From Ruminococcus sp. (GTDB lineage: Bacteria; Bacillota; Clostridia; Oscillospirales; Ruminococcaceae): a stretch of 41,122 bases of DNA. The translations under genes and the position numbers were made by a program. Numbering within the stretch: position 1 is the first letter of the stretch; every line of letters starts with the position of its first letter. The notes beneath the pieces are model-generated. The model had not been told where the DNA came from. It searched no databases and was given only the letters and a program-made list of their open reading frames with translations. The stretch spans positions 1 to 41,122 of the forward strand of contig JAFXDK010000052.1 in assembly GCA_017521805.1 (NCBI GenBank), read 5' to 3'. Shown in pieces: positions 24,522 to 32,872 of the stretch.

Positions 24522-25193
24522 ATGAAAAAATATCTAATTATGACATCAGTTCTTGCATTCTCCATAATAGTCTGCCTTATTGACGCTGTTTTACAGCCAA
24601 ACTATTTTGTAAAAATCCCAATAAAAATAATATTTTTCTTAGCATTGCCAATGCTGTTTTTTATAAAAAACAAAAGCGATTTCAAGGATTTTAAATCCCT
24701 TTTCGTATTCAGAAAAAAGGGTATTCTGAAAGCCTTTTTGTTAGGAATCGCCGTATATACTGTGATTTTATCGGGATATCTGCTTACAAAAAATATATTT
24801 GATTTTTCAAATGTAACATCAAGCCTGACCGAAGGTATGGGGATTACAGCGGATAATTTTATTTACGTATCCCTGTATATATCCCTTATGAATTCATTTT
24901 TAGAGGAATTCTTTTTCAGAGGATACGGATTTATGACGCTGAAGAAACATACATCTCCTAAAATCGCCTATATTTTCAGTTCAGCAATATTTGCAATTTA
25001 TCATATAGGCATGTTATTAGATATGTTCAGTATCGGTGTATTACTGCTGCTGATGTTCGGGCTGATAGCAGGCGGTTGTATATTCAACTATCTTAATGAA
25101 CGCAACAATAGTATATATCCCTCTTGGTTTGTGCATATGTTTGCCAATTTTGCAATTAATACCGTAGGATTTATTTTGTTCGGGATAATATAA
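24522..25193 (+). CDS. CPBP (Abi/CAAX) family intramembrane metalloprotease
   Basis: 223 residues with about seven hydrophobic segments. The family's diagnostic motifs are present: EEFFFRG (E128, E129, R133), the second motif with H161 (AIYHIGML) and H205 in the last conserved block (WFVHMFANF). In bacteria such proteins are linked to bacteriocin immunity or maturation and to peptide processing; no bacteriocin gene is visible nearby. AGGAGG precedes ATG 24522. Second gene of a two-gene operon. Confidence 0.9.
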   Translation: MKKYLIMTSVLAFSIIVCLIDAVLQPNYFVKIPIKIIFFLALPMLFFIKNKSDFKDFKSLFVFRKKGILKAFLLGIAVYTVILSGYLLTKNIFDFSNVTSSLTEGMGITADNFIYVSLYISLMNSFLEEFFFRGYGFMTLKKHTSPKIAYIFSSAIFAIYHIGMLLDMFSIGVLLLLMFGLIAGGCIFNYLNERNNSIYPSWFVHMFANFAINTVGFILFGII

Positions 25194-25256
25194 ATTCATC
25201 TTAACATTGCAGAATAATCATTTTTAATGGATTACAATTTCCGTTTCAACAAACTC

Positions 25257-25286
25257 TTGACTTTGCTTTGAAATATATGATATAAT
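25257..25286 (+). promoter_or_regulatory. Promoter of the amino-acid ABC operon
   Basis: TTGACT (25257-25262), 18 bp, TATAAT (25281-25286). Confidence 0.75.
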
Positions 25287-25319
25287 AGATGTATTATTGA
25301 ATAAAGGTAGGTTTTTACT

Positions 25320-26102
25320 ATGAAAAAGATTTTATCAACAACTGTGGCGGCGCTTGCTTGCCTTACATTTTTTACAGGCTGCGGCGGAACAAAGGAAAAT
25401 ACCGTACATACAGCCGATGACCTGAAAAACAAGAAAATCGGCGTTCAGTTGGGCACTACCGGTGACGCTCTTGCGGGAGATGTTGAGGGCGCTACTGTTG
25501 AACGTTACAAGAGAGGTGCCGATGCTATTCAGGCTCTCAAACAGGGAAAAATTGACGCTGTAATCATCGACAACGAGCCAGCTAAGGTATTCATCGAAAA
25601 AAATGAGGGACTTCAGATTCTTGACGAGGAATTTGCAGTTGAGGAATATGCAATCGCGCTCAAAAAGGGAAACACAGAACTGACAACCGCTATAAACGAC
25701 GCTCTTGCCGAACTTAAGGCTGACGGTACTCTTGAAAATATCGAAAAAAACTGGATTGGCGAGGAATATGGCAAGTATCCCTATGAATCCCCTGAGGGTA
25801 CGGAATATCCTAACGGCACTCTTATAATGGCTACAAATGCGGAGTTTCCTCCTTATGAATTTCTTGAAAATCAGGAAGTAGCAGGCTTTGACGTTGATAT
25901 GATGACAGCCGTATGTGATAAGCTTGGCTACGAGCTTGAAATCGAAAATATTGCTTTCGATTCCATTATTGCATCTGTAAACAGCGGAAGAGCTGACGTT
26001 GGCGTTGCTGGTATGTCCGTAACCGAGGACAGACTGAAAAACGTTGATTTCACCGACGCTTATACAACTTCAACTCAGGTTATCATCACAAGAGCAGACT
26101 GA
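25320..26102 (+). CDS. Amino-acid ABC transporter substrate-binding lipoprotein, apparently circularly permuted
   Basis: 260 residues. Lipoprotein signal with C21 (FFTGC). The domain is SBP_bac_3, but its halves are in swapped order. Residues 32-147 correspond to the usual second half (ADDLKNKKIGVQLGTTGD, then RYKRGADAIQALKQGKIDA, to LAELKADGTLENIEKNWIGE). Residues 166-258 correspond to the usual first half (GTLIMATNAEFPPYEF, then VAGFDVDMM, FDSIIASVNSGRADV, ending DFTDAYTTSTQVII). An 18-residue linker joins the old C- and N-termini. Together they make one complete two-lobed binding protein. The downstream permease and ATPase indicate a polar amino acid importer (Gln/His/Cys class; exact substrate unknown). 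Confidence 0.88.
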   Translation: MKKILSTTVAALACLTFFTGCGGTKENTVHTADDLKNKKIGVQLGTTGDALAGDVEGATVERYKRGADAIQALKQGKIDAVIIDNEPAKVFIEKNEGLQILDEEFAVEEYAIALKKGNTELTTAINDALAELKADGTLENIEKNWIGEEYGKYPYESPEGTEYPNGTLIMATNAEFPPYEFLENQEVAGFDVDMMTAVCDKLGYELEIENIAFDSIIASVNSGRADVGVAGMSVTEDRLKNVDFTDAYTTSTQVIITRAD

Positions 26103-26118
26103 TAAGGAGTAACATATA

Positions 26119-26820
26119 ATGGGATTCATAAACAGCTTTAAAGACTCATTTTATGAGAATTTTATTGCAGAAGACAGGTGGAGATACCTTACAGACGGTC
26201 TGAAAAATACTCTTTTAATAACAATTCTTGCTGTAATTATCGGTATTATTCTCGGATTTATCGTTGCAATTATCAGAGCAACCCACGATAAAACAGGAAA
26301 GATGAAAATTCTCAATTTTCTCTCAAAGATATACCTGACAGTTATCCGCGGAACTCCTGTGGTTGTTCAGCTTTTGATAATATATTTCGTAATTTTCGGC
26401 TCTGTAGATATCAGCAAAATATTTGTAGCCGTACTTGCATTCGGACTTAATTCGGGCGCTTACGTTGCAGAAATCGTCCGCTCAGGTATAATGTCTATCG
26501 ATAACGGTCAGTTTGAGGCAGGTTCAAGCCTTGGTCTGAGTTACCGCCAGACTATGACGAATATAATACTTCCGCAGGCTTTCAAAAATGTACTTCCTGC
26601 CCTTGCAAATGAATTTATTGTATTACTTAAAGAAACATCTGTTGCAGGATATATAGCAATCGCTGACCTTACAAAAGGCGGAGATACTATTATCAGCCAG
26701 ACCTTTAACCCGTTCCTGCCCTTAATCGCAGTAGCGTGCATATATCTTGTAATGGTAATGTTCCTTACACATCTAATTACAAAGCTTGAAAGGAGACTTG
26801 CAAAAAATGATAAGCGTTAA
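26119..26820 (+). CDS. Amino-acid ABC transporter permease (HisM/GlnP type)
   Basis: 233 residues with about five TMs: one near 27-50, a pair near 80-105, and later ones near 190-215. The cytoplasmic EAA loop is [20 protein letters not shown]. The motif RGTPVVVQL is typical of His/Gln/Glu permeases. AAGGAG precedes ATG 26119, 16 bases after the binding-protein stop. Only one permease is encoded, so it probably acts as a homodimer. Confidence 0.94.
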   Translation: MGFINSFKDSFYENFIAEDRWRYLTDGLKNTLLITILAVIIGIILGFIVAIIRATHDKTGKMKILNFLSKIYLTVIRGTPVVVQLLIIYFVIFGSVDISKIFVAVLAFGLNSGAYVAEIVRSGIMSIDNGQFEAGSSLGLSYRQTMTNIILPQAFKNVLPALANEFIVLLKETSVAGYIAIADLTKGGDTIISQTFNPFLPLIAVACIYLVMVMFLTHLITKLERRLAKNDKR

Positions 26821-27532
26821 AAATCTTAACAAGTCTTTTGGCGAGCTTCACATCCTGAAAGATATTAATGAGGAAATCCACAAGGGTGAAAAGGTTGTAA
26901 TCATAGGTCCGTCGGGCTCGGGAAAAAGCACATTCCTCCGCTGTCTTAACCTTATGGAAACTCCTACATCGGGCGAAATCTTTTTTGAGGACGTAGATAT
27001 CACAAAGGCAAGTATAAAAGAGGTTAATTTTCTGAGAAGAAAAATGGGAATGGTTTTTCAGCATTTCAATCTCTTTCCGCATCTTACAATAAAGAAGAAT
27101 ATCACCCTTGCCCCCATAAAACTGGGAATTATGACAAAGGAAGAAGCCGACAAGAGAGCCATGGAACTCCTTGAAAAAGTCGGACTTGCTGACAAAGCTG
27201 AGCATTATCCAACGCAGATTTCAGGCGGTCAGAAGCAGAGAATTGCCATTGCACGTTCTCTTGCCATGAATCCTGAGGTTATGCTTTTCGATGAGCCAAC
27301 TTCGGCGCTTGATCCCGAAATGGTCGGAGAGGTTCTCAATCTTATGAAAGAGCTTGCAGATGATGGTATGACAATGGTTGTGGTAACTCACGAAATGGGC
27401 TTTGCCCGTGAGGTTGCTTCCCGTGTTATGTTCATGGAGAACGGAAGAATTCTTGAACAGGGCGAGCCTGAGACTTTCTTCGGAAATCCACAAAATCCGC
27501 GTTTAAAAGAATTTTTGTCAAAGGTATTGTAG
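26807..27532 (+). CDS. Polar amino-acid ABC transporter ATP-binding protein (GlnQ-like)
   Basis: 241 residues from ATG 26807. The frame opens at TTG 26786, but AAAGGAG at 26789-26795 serves 26807. Walker A is GPSGSGKS, then FQHFNLFPH, signature ISGGQKQR, Walker [17 protein letters not shown] and the H-loop [10 protein letters not shown], all characteristic of GlnQ/HisP ATPases. The gene overlaps the permease stop by 14 bases, indicating coupled translation. Confidence 0.95.
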   Translation: MISVKNLNKSFGELHILKDINEEIHKGEKVVIIGPSGSGKSTFLRCLNLMETPTSGEIFFEDVDITKASIKEVNFLRRKMGMVFQHFNLFPHLTIKKNITLAPIKLGIMTKEEADKRAMELLEKVGLADKAEHYPTQISGGQKQRIAIARSLAMNPEVMLFDEPTSALDPEMVGEVLNLMKELADDGMTMVVVTHEMGFAREVASRVMFMENGRILEQGEPETFFGNPQNPRLKEFLSKVL

Positions 27533-27545
27533 TATTTGTATCATG

Positions 27546-27576
27546 AAAAAATGCACCCCGAAAGGTGCATTTTTTC
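27546..27576 (+). terminator. Terminator of the amino-acid ABC operon
   Basis: AAAAATGCACC pairs with GGTGCATTTTT around CCGAAA and ends in a T run. Confidence 0.9.
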
Positions 27577-27589
27577 AGCTTTTACAGCA

Positions 27590-27617
27590 AAAAGGTCTGC
27601 CCGAAAGCAGACCTTTT
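27590..27617 (-). terminator. Terminator of tsf
   Basis: AAAAGGTCTGC (27590-27600) and GCAGACCTTTT (27607-27617) form an 11-bp stem with a 6-nt loop. Read on the minus strand it is followed by a T, and it lies 18 bases past the tsf stop. Confidence 0.8.
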
Positions 27618-27634
27618 ATTATAGTATAATTCAA

Positions 27635-28552
27635 TTACTTAATCATCTTAGCAACTTCGTCAGCGAGGTTATCTTCCTTCTTCTCAACGCCTTCGCCTCT
27701 CTCGTAACGAACAACGTCAGTTACAGCGATTGTGCCGCCAAGGTTCTTAGCCTCTGCATCAACATAACCCTGAACGCTGAGCTTGTCATCCTTAACGAAT
27801 GACTGCTCAAGGAGGCAGTTCTCAGAGTAGTACTTGTTGATCTTACCGTTGATGATGCCTTCCTTAACTTTCTCAGGCTTGGATGCCATCTTAGGATCCT
27901 CTGCCATCTGAGCGAGCATGATCTCCTTTTCCTTCTCAACAACCTCAGCGGGAACATCCTCACGACAGAGATAAGGAGCGTTAAGAGCTGCGGACTGCAT
28001 AGCAACATCCTTACCGATAGCTGCAACAGCGTCTGCGTCAAGCTCTGTATCCATCTTTACGAGAACACCGATGCTGCCGCCGTTGTGGATGTAAGAAGCA
28101 AGCTTACCCTCCATTCTAACGAAACGACGGATAACGATATTCTCTCTAATCTTCATACCAGCAAGCTCAGTAAGAACATCGCCGATTGTAGCTGTACCGC
28201 CGCTGATAACCTCAGCCTTGAGAGCCTCAACATCAGCAGGATTCTTCTCAATAATTGTATTAGCAACGCCTGCAACAAAGTTCTTGATATCGTCTGTGTT
28301 AGCAGCGAAGTCTGTCTCTGTGTTTACTTCGAGGAGTACGCCAACATTGCCGTTTACAACAGCTGTAACGATACCCTCAGCAGCAGCTCTGCCGCTCTTC
28401 TTAGCCTGTGTAGCAAGACCTTTTTCTCTGAGGAACTCAATAGCCTTGTCCATATCGCCGTCGTTGGCTTCGAGAGCCTTCTTACAGTCCATCATGCCAA
28501 CGCCTGTAGCGCTCATAAGTTCTTTAATCTCTGCAACGGAAACCTTTCCCAT
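27635..28552 (-). CDS. tsf: Elongation factor Ts
   Basis: 305 residues. The nucleotide exchange factor for EF-Tu. The N-terminal UBA-like domain reads IKELMSATGVGMMDCKKAL. The EF-Tu-contacting motif is TETDFAANTDDIKNF (about 78-92), and the dimerisation and C-terminal modules follow. Strong codon bias fits high expression. TAGGAGG lies before ATG 28552. It follows rpsB in the usual order, with an 84-base gap containing a terminator-like hairpin. Confidence 0.97.
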   Translation of the reverse strand: MGKVSVAEIKELMSATGVGMMDCKKALEANDGDMDKAIEFLREKGLATQAKKSGRAAAEGIVTAVVNGNVGVLLEVNTETDFAANTDDIKNFVAGVANTIIEKNPADVEALKAEVISGGTATIGDVLTELAGMKIRENIVIRRFVRMEGKLASYIHNGGSIGVLVKMDTELDADAVAAIGKDVAMQSAALNAPYLCREDVPAEVVEKEKEIMLAQMAEDPKMASKPEKVKEGIINGKINKYYSENCLLEQSFVKDDKLSVQGYVDAEAKNLGGTIAVTDVVRYERGEGVEKKEDNLADEVAKMIK

Positions 28553-28590
28553 TGTTATTACCTCCTAAAATAATTTATTATATAATCCGC

Positions 28591-28618
28591 AAAAACCCGA
28601 ACATAATATTCGGGTTTT
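28591..28618 (-). terminator. Attenuator-like hairpin between rpsB and tsf
   Basis: AAAACCCGAA (28592-28601) pairs with TTCGGGTTTT (28609-28618). On the minus strand a T run (TTTTT) follows. Partial termination here would lower tsf relative to rpsB. Confidence 0.7.
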
Positions 28619-28636
28619 CACTTGAATGATTCTTAA

Positions 28637-29386
28637 TTATTCAGCATCTGCCTCTTCAGCTGCCGCTTCCTCAGCGGGAGCCTCAACAGCCTCAGCAGCG
28701 TCGTCGCCCTGTCTGCCTTCGATAACAGCGTTAGCGATTGTACCAGCGATGAGCTTTACAGCACGGATAGCATCATCGTTACCGGGGATAACGTAATCAA
28801 CCTCATCGGGATCGCAGTTTGTATCAACGATAGCAACAATCGGGATGTTGAGTTTCTTAGCCTCAGCAACAGCAATCTTTTCCTTGCGGGGGTCTACGAT
28901 AAAGAGAGCTGCAGGGAGCTTCTTCATTGTCTTGATACCGCCGAGGAACTTCTCAAGCTTCTCAATCTCGAGGTTGAGCTTAACAACTTCCTTCTTGGGG
29001 AGAAGATCGAATGTGCCGTCCTCTTCCATTGTATGAAGCTGCTCAAGTCTCTTGATACGAGTCTGAATTGTCTTGAAGTTAGTGAGCATACCGCCCAGCC
29101 ATCTTGCATTTACATAGTGAGCACCAGCGCGTGTAGCCTCTTCCTTAACGGAATCGCCAGCCTGCTTCTTTGTACCTACGAAAAGAACCTCGCCGCCCTC
29201 TGCTGCGATGTCGCGAACGAACATGTAAGCCTCTTCGAGCTTCTTTACAGTCTTCTGAAGGTCGATGATGTAGATACCATTTCTCTCTGTGAAGATGTAT
29301 GGTGCCATTTTGGGGTTCCAGCGTCTTGTCTGGTGTCCGAAGTGAACGCCTGCTTCAAGAAGCTGTTTCATTGAAACTACTGCCAT
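28637..29386 (-). CDS. rpsB: 30S ribosomal protein S2
   Basis: 249 residues. Starts [20 protein letters not shown] with RRWNPKM, the S2 signature. The second signature is [20 protein letters not shown]. The C-terminal tail is Ala/Glu-rich (about 228-249), a common low-complexity extension. AAGGAGG precedes ATG 29386. Expressed from a strong promoter through a structured leader. Confidence 0.98.
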   Translation of the reverse strand: MAVVSMKQLLEAGVHFGHQTRRWNPKMAPYIFTERNGIYIIDLQKTVKKLEEAYMFVRDIAAEGGEVLFVGTKKQAGDSVKEEATRAGAHYVNARWLGGMLTNFKTIQTRIKRLEQLHTMEEDGTFDLLPKKEVVKLNLEIEKLEKFLGGIKTMKKLPAALFIVDPRKEKIAVAEAKKLNIPIVAIVDTNCDPDEVDYVIPGNDDAIRAVKLIAGTIANAVIEGRQGDDAAEAVEAPAEEAAAEEADAE

Positions 29387-29494
29387 TGTGGTAGTCCTCC
29401 TTAAAATTGGTTATTATTAATCCTCCGCAGAACTTATCTCACGTGCCACGTCCGCAGACGCACCGACCCGCAAAAATCCTGCGTGTGAATTGCC
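29387..29494 (-). ncRNA. Structured 5' leader of rpsB, candidate ribosomal-protein leader
   Basis: The transcript begins near 29494 and runs about 108 bases to the rpsB start. It contains short GC-rich pairings: CGCA/TGCG around GGATTTT, then GTGC...GCAC enclosing GTC-TGCG-GAC with a UNCG-like loop. Ribosomal protein operons often carry autoregulatory leaders. I do not recognise a named Rfam family, so the regulatory role is inference. Confidence 0.4.
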
Positions 29495-29499
29495 TTATA

Positions 29500-29528
29500 A
29501 TTATACCATATTCCCACAAATTTGGCAA
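29500..29528 (-). promoter_or_regulatory. Sigma-A promoter of rpsB-tsf
   Basis: Minus strand: TTGCCA (29528-29523), 17 bp, TATAAT (29505-29500). It lies immediately after the stop codon of the YlmC-like gene. Confidence 0.85.
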
Positions 29529-29531
29529 TAG

Positions 29532-29819
29532 CTATCCAAACAAACTTTTAAAACACCAAAATTTATTTTTTGTGCATTTTGCCGCAGATGAATCTACAAG
29601 TATAGTATCATTGCCTATAACTTTCACGCAATCACAGGGCAGCTCCACGTCATTCTCCTTGCCGAAAAGCCCGAATAATCGATATCCGCCGTATATTATC
29701 AGTGATATTATCTCTGATTTTTCAGTATCCATACGCACATCGTCAATATAGCCAAGGCGTTCCCCTGTTTTAACGTCTATGACTTCTTTTCGCTTAATTT
29801 CGTCAAGACTGCATATCAT
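29532..29819 (-). CDS. YlmC/YmxH family PRC-barrel protein
   Basis: 95 residues. A PRC-barrel-like domain with SLDEIKRKEVIDVKTGERLG, then DDVRMDTEKSEI and RLFGLFGKENDVELPCDCV, the pattern of the YlmC/YmxH sporulation-associated family of Firmicutes. Biochemical role unknown. AAAGGAG precedes ATG 29819. Genes of this family occur in spore formers and in some non-sporulating relatives, so the gene does not prove sporulation. Confidence 0.88.
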   Translation of the reverse strand: MICSLDEIKRKEVIDVKTGERLGYIDDVRMDTEKSEIISLIIYGGYRLFGLFGKENDVELPCDCVKVIGNDTILVDSSAAKCTKNKFWCFKSLFG

Positions 29820-29876
29820 ATCTCCGTACTCCTTTTTCTACAGGATATGACATTATGCTTGGCAGATATGCAAAAG

Positions 29877-29901
29877 CGCCGCACAAAACATGCGGCGTTT
29901 C
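29877..29901 (-). terminator. Terminator of the 52-aa gene
   Basis: CGCCGCA/TGCGGCG stem around CAAAACA, followed on the minus strand by CTTTTGC. It lies 10 bases after the stop at 29911. Confidence 0.7.
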
Positions 29902-29910
29902 TGCTATTTA

Positions 29911-30069
29911 TTATTCATCATCGTCTTTTTTATTCTTAACCGCAATTACAGAAGATACAACAGCTATAACAACAGCAAGACCAACAATAAGAACAAGGGG
30001 TATCACAGGGAATCTGTCTCCCGTTGCAGGTGAAGCAAGTGCAAGTGCAAGAATTGATAACATATCCAT
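29911..30069 (-). CDS. 52-aa single-TM protein with sortase-like PATGD motif
   Basis: A minus-strand ORF of 53 codons, too short for usual ORF cut-offs. It starts MDMLSILALALASPATGDRF, then a hydrophobic helix (about 21-43), then KNKKDDDE. The PATGD, hydrophobic stretch and charged tail copy the layout of an LPxTG cell-wall sorting signal, but there is no preceding protein and the tail is acidic after three Lys. GGGAGGAC lies 7 bases before ATG 30069; an in-frame ATG at 30087 has no ribosome site. It has its own perfect promoter (30121-30149), a leader hairpin (30092-30107) and a terminator, so it is very likely a real gene. Confidence 0.75.
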   Translation of the reverse strand: MDMLSILALALASPATGDRFPVIPLVLIVGLAVVIAVVSSVIAVKNKKDDDE

Positions 30070-30120
30070 AATTTTTTGTCCTCCCATGAAGTAATGCGGT
30101 ATTTTTTACCGTTGTGTTAC

Positions 30121-30149
30121 ATTATACCACATATCACATCATTTGTCAA
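30121..30149 (-). promoter_or_regulatory. Sigma-A promoter of the 52-aa gene
   Basis: Minus strand: TTGACA (30149-30144), 17 bp, TATAAT (30126-30121). The leader of about 44 bases includes the hairpin CGGTA-AAAAA-TACCG. Confidence 0.85.
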
Positions 30150-30152
30150 ATA

Positions 30153-31145
30153 TCATTCAAAAAAGTAAAACATCGGTATCTCAGTGCCGCCCGTAGAGCT
30201 GTACGCATAGTACTCCAGCACCCGACTTGCATCGGAAGAATCCACCGCGCCGCTTTTGTCAATATCAGCCCGAGCAGTCTGTTCTCCGCTGAATCCGCTT
30301 TGTCTGCCCGTGGAAAGTGCAGCATATTCCTTAAGAATATCTGTAGCATCTGAGGAATCAACAGAACCGTCGCCGTTTACATCGCCGTAATCAACAATTT
30401 CCACAAAGGAAAAGCCGTTTGCGACTGCATATTCATATGCAGCTGTTTCTTTATATCCGTAGATTGTCGAATCAATTCTTATGTAATTCGGATAATAATA
30501 AGCATATCCAAGAGCATGTTCGCCGATTTCTGTTACAGAGGCGGGAATTATAATGCGTTTCAGACTGTACATATTCAATGCTGCCGTACTTTCGATAGTC
30601 TTTACACCATTTTCAAAAATCAGTGTATCAACATCGTAGCAACCGTGAAAAGCATGGTCAACAATTGTTTCAACTCCTCCGCCAACTGTAATTTCGTCAA
30701 GAGATATACAAAGCTGAAACGCACATTCACCGATAGTTTTTACATTTGTCAGATTAATCTTTTCAAGAGAGTGACAGGTCGTAAAAGCATATAAGTTGAT
30801 TTTTTCAAGCTCATAAGGGAAATTTATATTTTTAAGATTTCTGCATGAAGCAAATGCCTTATAATCGATTTCCTTTACAGTATTCGGAAGAACAACATCG
30901 GTTATTGTCTGATTATCCTCAAAAACACATTTACCTATAGCTGTAACGTTTTTGCCGTCTATTTTTTCCGGAATTACAACCTGCGCATCTTCTCCGTTAT
31001 ATTCCTCTATGGTAATATTGCCGTCATCGCCTACGGAATAGGTAAAATCTCCATATGTCATCCAGTCCTCCGCATTAACGGGAAATGCCGATAAAGCTTT
31101 CATGGAAATCAGCATACCTGTAATCAACGAAAGAAATTTCTTCAT
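30153..31145 (-). CDS. Secreted BspA-like leucine-rich-repeat protein with dockerin
   Basis: 330 residues. Signal peptide (about 1-25). About six LRR_5/BspA-type repeats of the form AF..C..L..I..P..V..I follow (about 50-245), e.g. YKAFASCRNLKNINFP. A C-terminal type I dockerin (about 255-320) has loops DVNGDGSVDSSDAT and DIDKSGAVDSSDAS. The LRR part usually mediates protein or surface binding and not catalysis, so this is probably an adhesion or structural component of the cellulosome. The dockerin has the same DxSDAS pattern as the protein at the left edge, suggesting the same cohesin partner. AAAAGGAG precedes ATG 31145. Confidence 0.92.
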   Translation of the reverse strand: MKKFLSLITGMLISMKALSAFPVNAEDWMTYGDFTYSVGDDGNITIEEYNGEDAQVVIPEKIDGKNVTAIGKCVFEDNQTITDVVLPNTVKEIDYKAFASCRNLKNINFPYELEKINLYAFTTCHSLEKINLTNVKTIGECAFQLCISLDEITVGGGVETIVDHAFHGCYDVDTLIFENGVKTIESTAALNMYSLKRIIIPASVTEIGEHALGYAYYYPNYIRIDSTIYGYKETAAYEYAVANGFSFVEIVDYGDVNGDGSVDSSDATDILKEYAALSTGRQSGFSGEQTARADIDKSGAVDSSDASRVLEYYAYSSTGGTEIPMFYFFE

Positions 31146-31157
31146 AATATTCTCCTT

Positions 31158-32597
31158 TTAAAATCTGAAATCACGCTCGCCGTTTCTGATTTTGTCAAGA
31201 TAATCCAGAGCTTTTTCACGGCGCTTTTCATCAGGAACTTTCTGAATCTCGCGGTCTATAAGCGCCTCTCCGATTTTTCTTGTCTCAGAACTTGCATAGT
31301 CCTGTAAATACTCCTGCAATGTCAGCAGAGCATTTGGATGACAGCAATTCTGAATCTGTCCCACCTTGCAGAGTGCCATAAATCTGTCACCTGTACGTCC
31401 CTCGCGATAGCAGGCAGTACAGAATGAGGGAATATATCCGCCCTCCATAAGCCACTTTACAACCTCGTCAAGAGTACGCTGGTCAGATACATCAAACTGC
31501 TCTGTATCGTGAGGTCTTTCCTCATTTGCATATCCGCCTACGGATGTTCTTGAACCGCCTGAAATCTGTGATATACCAAGTTTAAGAACTTTTTTACGGC
31601 ATTCTTCGCTCTCTCTTGTGGAGATAATCATACCTGTATAAGGCACAGCGATTCTGATACAAGCAATAATTTTAGCAAAAGTATCATCATCAATGCCGTT
31701 GTCAAACTGTGTGGGGTCAATATCGGAAGCTCTTTTCAGACGAGGAACGCTGATAGTATGCGGACCAACACCGTGAACAGCTTCGAGATGCTCAGCGTGC
31801 ATGAGAAGTCCTGCAAATTCATACTTGTATTTGTCAAGTCCGAACAGTACGCCAAGACCTACATCATCAATACCGCCCTCCATTGCTCTGTCCATAGCCT
31901 CCGTGTGATAAGCATAGTTGTGCTTTGGTCCGGCAGGGTGAAGCTCCTCATAGCTTTCCTTGTGATATGTCTCCTGAAAGAGAATATATGTTCCGATTTC
32001 AGCCTCCTTCAGCTTGCGGTAGTTTTCAACAGTTGTTGCGGCAATGTTGACATTTACACGTCTGATAGCGCCATTCTTGTGCTTGATAGAGTAAATCGTC
32101 TTAATGCAATCAATGATATACTCAATAGGATTGTTTACAGGGTCCTCACCTGCTTCAATAGCAAGACGCTTGTGTCCCATATCCTGAAGCGCAATAACTT
32201 CTTTTTCAACCTCAGCCAATGTCAGCTTTTTACGTGGAATTTCCTTATTCTGAATATGATAAGGGCAGTATACGCACTGATTTACACAATAATTTGAGAG
32301 ATACAGCGGCGCAAACATTACGATTCTGTCGCCGTAGAAATTTTCCTTTATCTCATTGGCAAGAGCGTAAATTTTCTCAGTCATTTCGGGGATATCGCAG
32401 GCAAGAAGAACGCTTGCGTCCCTGTGTGAAAGTCCTGCACACTCCACTCCCCTGCCTGTCTTTTTAGGACGGGCTTTTTCAAGGATTTCCTCAATAAGCG
32501 CTCTGTTACTCTTATTAGCCTCAGCATATTCAAGAGTTTCAAGTATTTCCTCGTGATTTATAAATTCCTCAGCTTTTAAAGATTTTACATTATACAT
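31158..32597 (-). CDS. hydG: [FeFe]-hydrogenase H-cluster radical SAM maturase HydG
   Basis: 479 residues. HydG cleaves tyrosine to make the CO and cyanide ligands of the hydrogenase H-cluster. The radical SAM cluster motif is C104-x3-C108-x2-C111 (CVNQCVYC). The C-terminal auxiliary cluster motif C393-x2-C396-x22-C419 matches HydG and separates it from the related ThiH. Length is normal (about 470). It follows a TM1266-type gene by 13 bases on the same transcript. HydE, HydF and the hydrogenase itself are not in the window. Indicates hydrogen-evolving fermentation. Confidence 0.96.
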   Translation of the reverse strand: MYNVKSLKAEEFINHEEILETLEYAEANKSNRALIEEILEKARPKKTGRGVECAGLSHRDASVLLACDIPEMTEKIYALANEIKENFYGDRIVMFAPLYLSNYCVNQCVYCPYHIQNKEIPRKKLTLAEVEKEVIALQDMGHKRLAIEAGEDPVNNPIEYIIDCIKTIYSIKHKNGAIRRVNVNIAATTVENYRKLKEAEIGTYILFQETYHKESYEELHPAGPKHNYAYHTEAMDRAMEGGIDDVGLGVLFGLDKYKYEFAGLLMHAEHLEAVHGVGPHTISVPRLKRASDIDPTQFDNGIDDDTFAKIIACIRIAVPYTGMIISTRESEECRKKVLKLGISQISGGSRTSVGGYANEERPHDTEQFDVSDQRTLDEVVKWLMEGGYIPSFCTACYREGRTGDRFMALCKVGQIQNCCHPNALLTLQEYLQDYASSETRKIGEALIDREIQKVPDEKRREKALDYLDKIRNGERDFRF

Positions 32598-32610
32598 ATC
32601 TACTTTCCTC

Positions 32611-32859
32611 CTATTTCTTTGATATTGCGGCTTTTACCGATACACCGCTAATATGTCCCATCTTTCCTGTAAGACAGCTTATTTTGTCGGGAGATGCGTC
32701 AACAGCTACGGATATAACGGAAACTCCACGTTCCCTGTATGGTATACCCATTCTGCCAATGATTATTTCATTGAATTCGTGCAGAACTCTGTTGACATCG
32801 TCAACAGCTGATATATCGTCAATTACAATTGCCGCTACTGCTATTCTTTTTTCTTCCAT
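32611..32859 (-). CDS. TM1266-type iron-only hydrogenase system protein
   Basis: 82 residues from ATG 32859. The frame extends to 32901, but GGGAGGG directly before this ATG and the leader terminator upstream decide the start. An ACT-like alpha-beta fold: EKRIAVAAIVIDD, then NEIIIGRMGIPY, then VSVISVAVDASPDKIS and LTGKMGHISGVSVKAA. This is the small putative regulator family usually found beside hydrogenase maturation genes (TM1266 family; named iron-only hydrogenase system regulator). Biochemical role is not established. First gene of the operon with hydG. Confidence 0.88.
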   Translation of the reverse strand: MEEKRIAVAAIVIDDISAVDDVNRVLHEFNEIIIGRMGIPYRERGVSVISVAVDASPDKISCLTGKMGHISGVSVKAAISKK

Positions 32860-32872
32860 ACTCCCTCCCAAT

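Noticed and set aside
22452-31145. A cellulosomal gene cluster
   Set aside because: The three dockerin genes are separated by housekeeping genes and have separate promoters; no scaffoldin or cohesin is present, so they are scattered and not a cluster.
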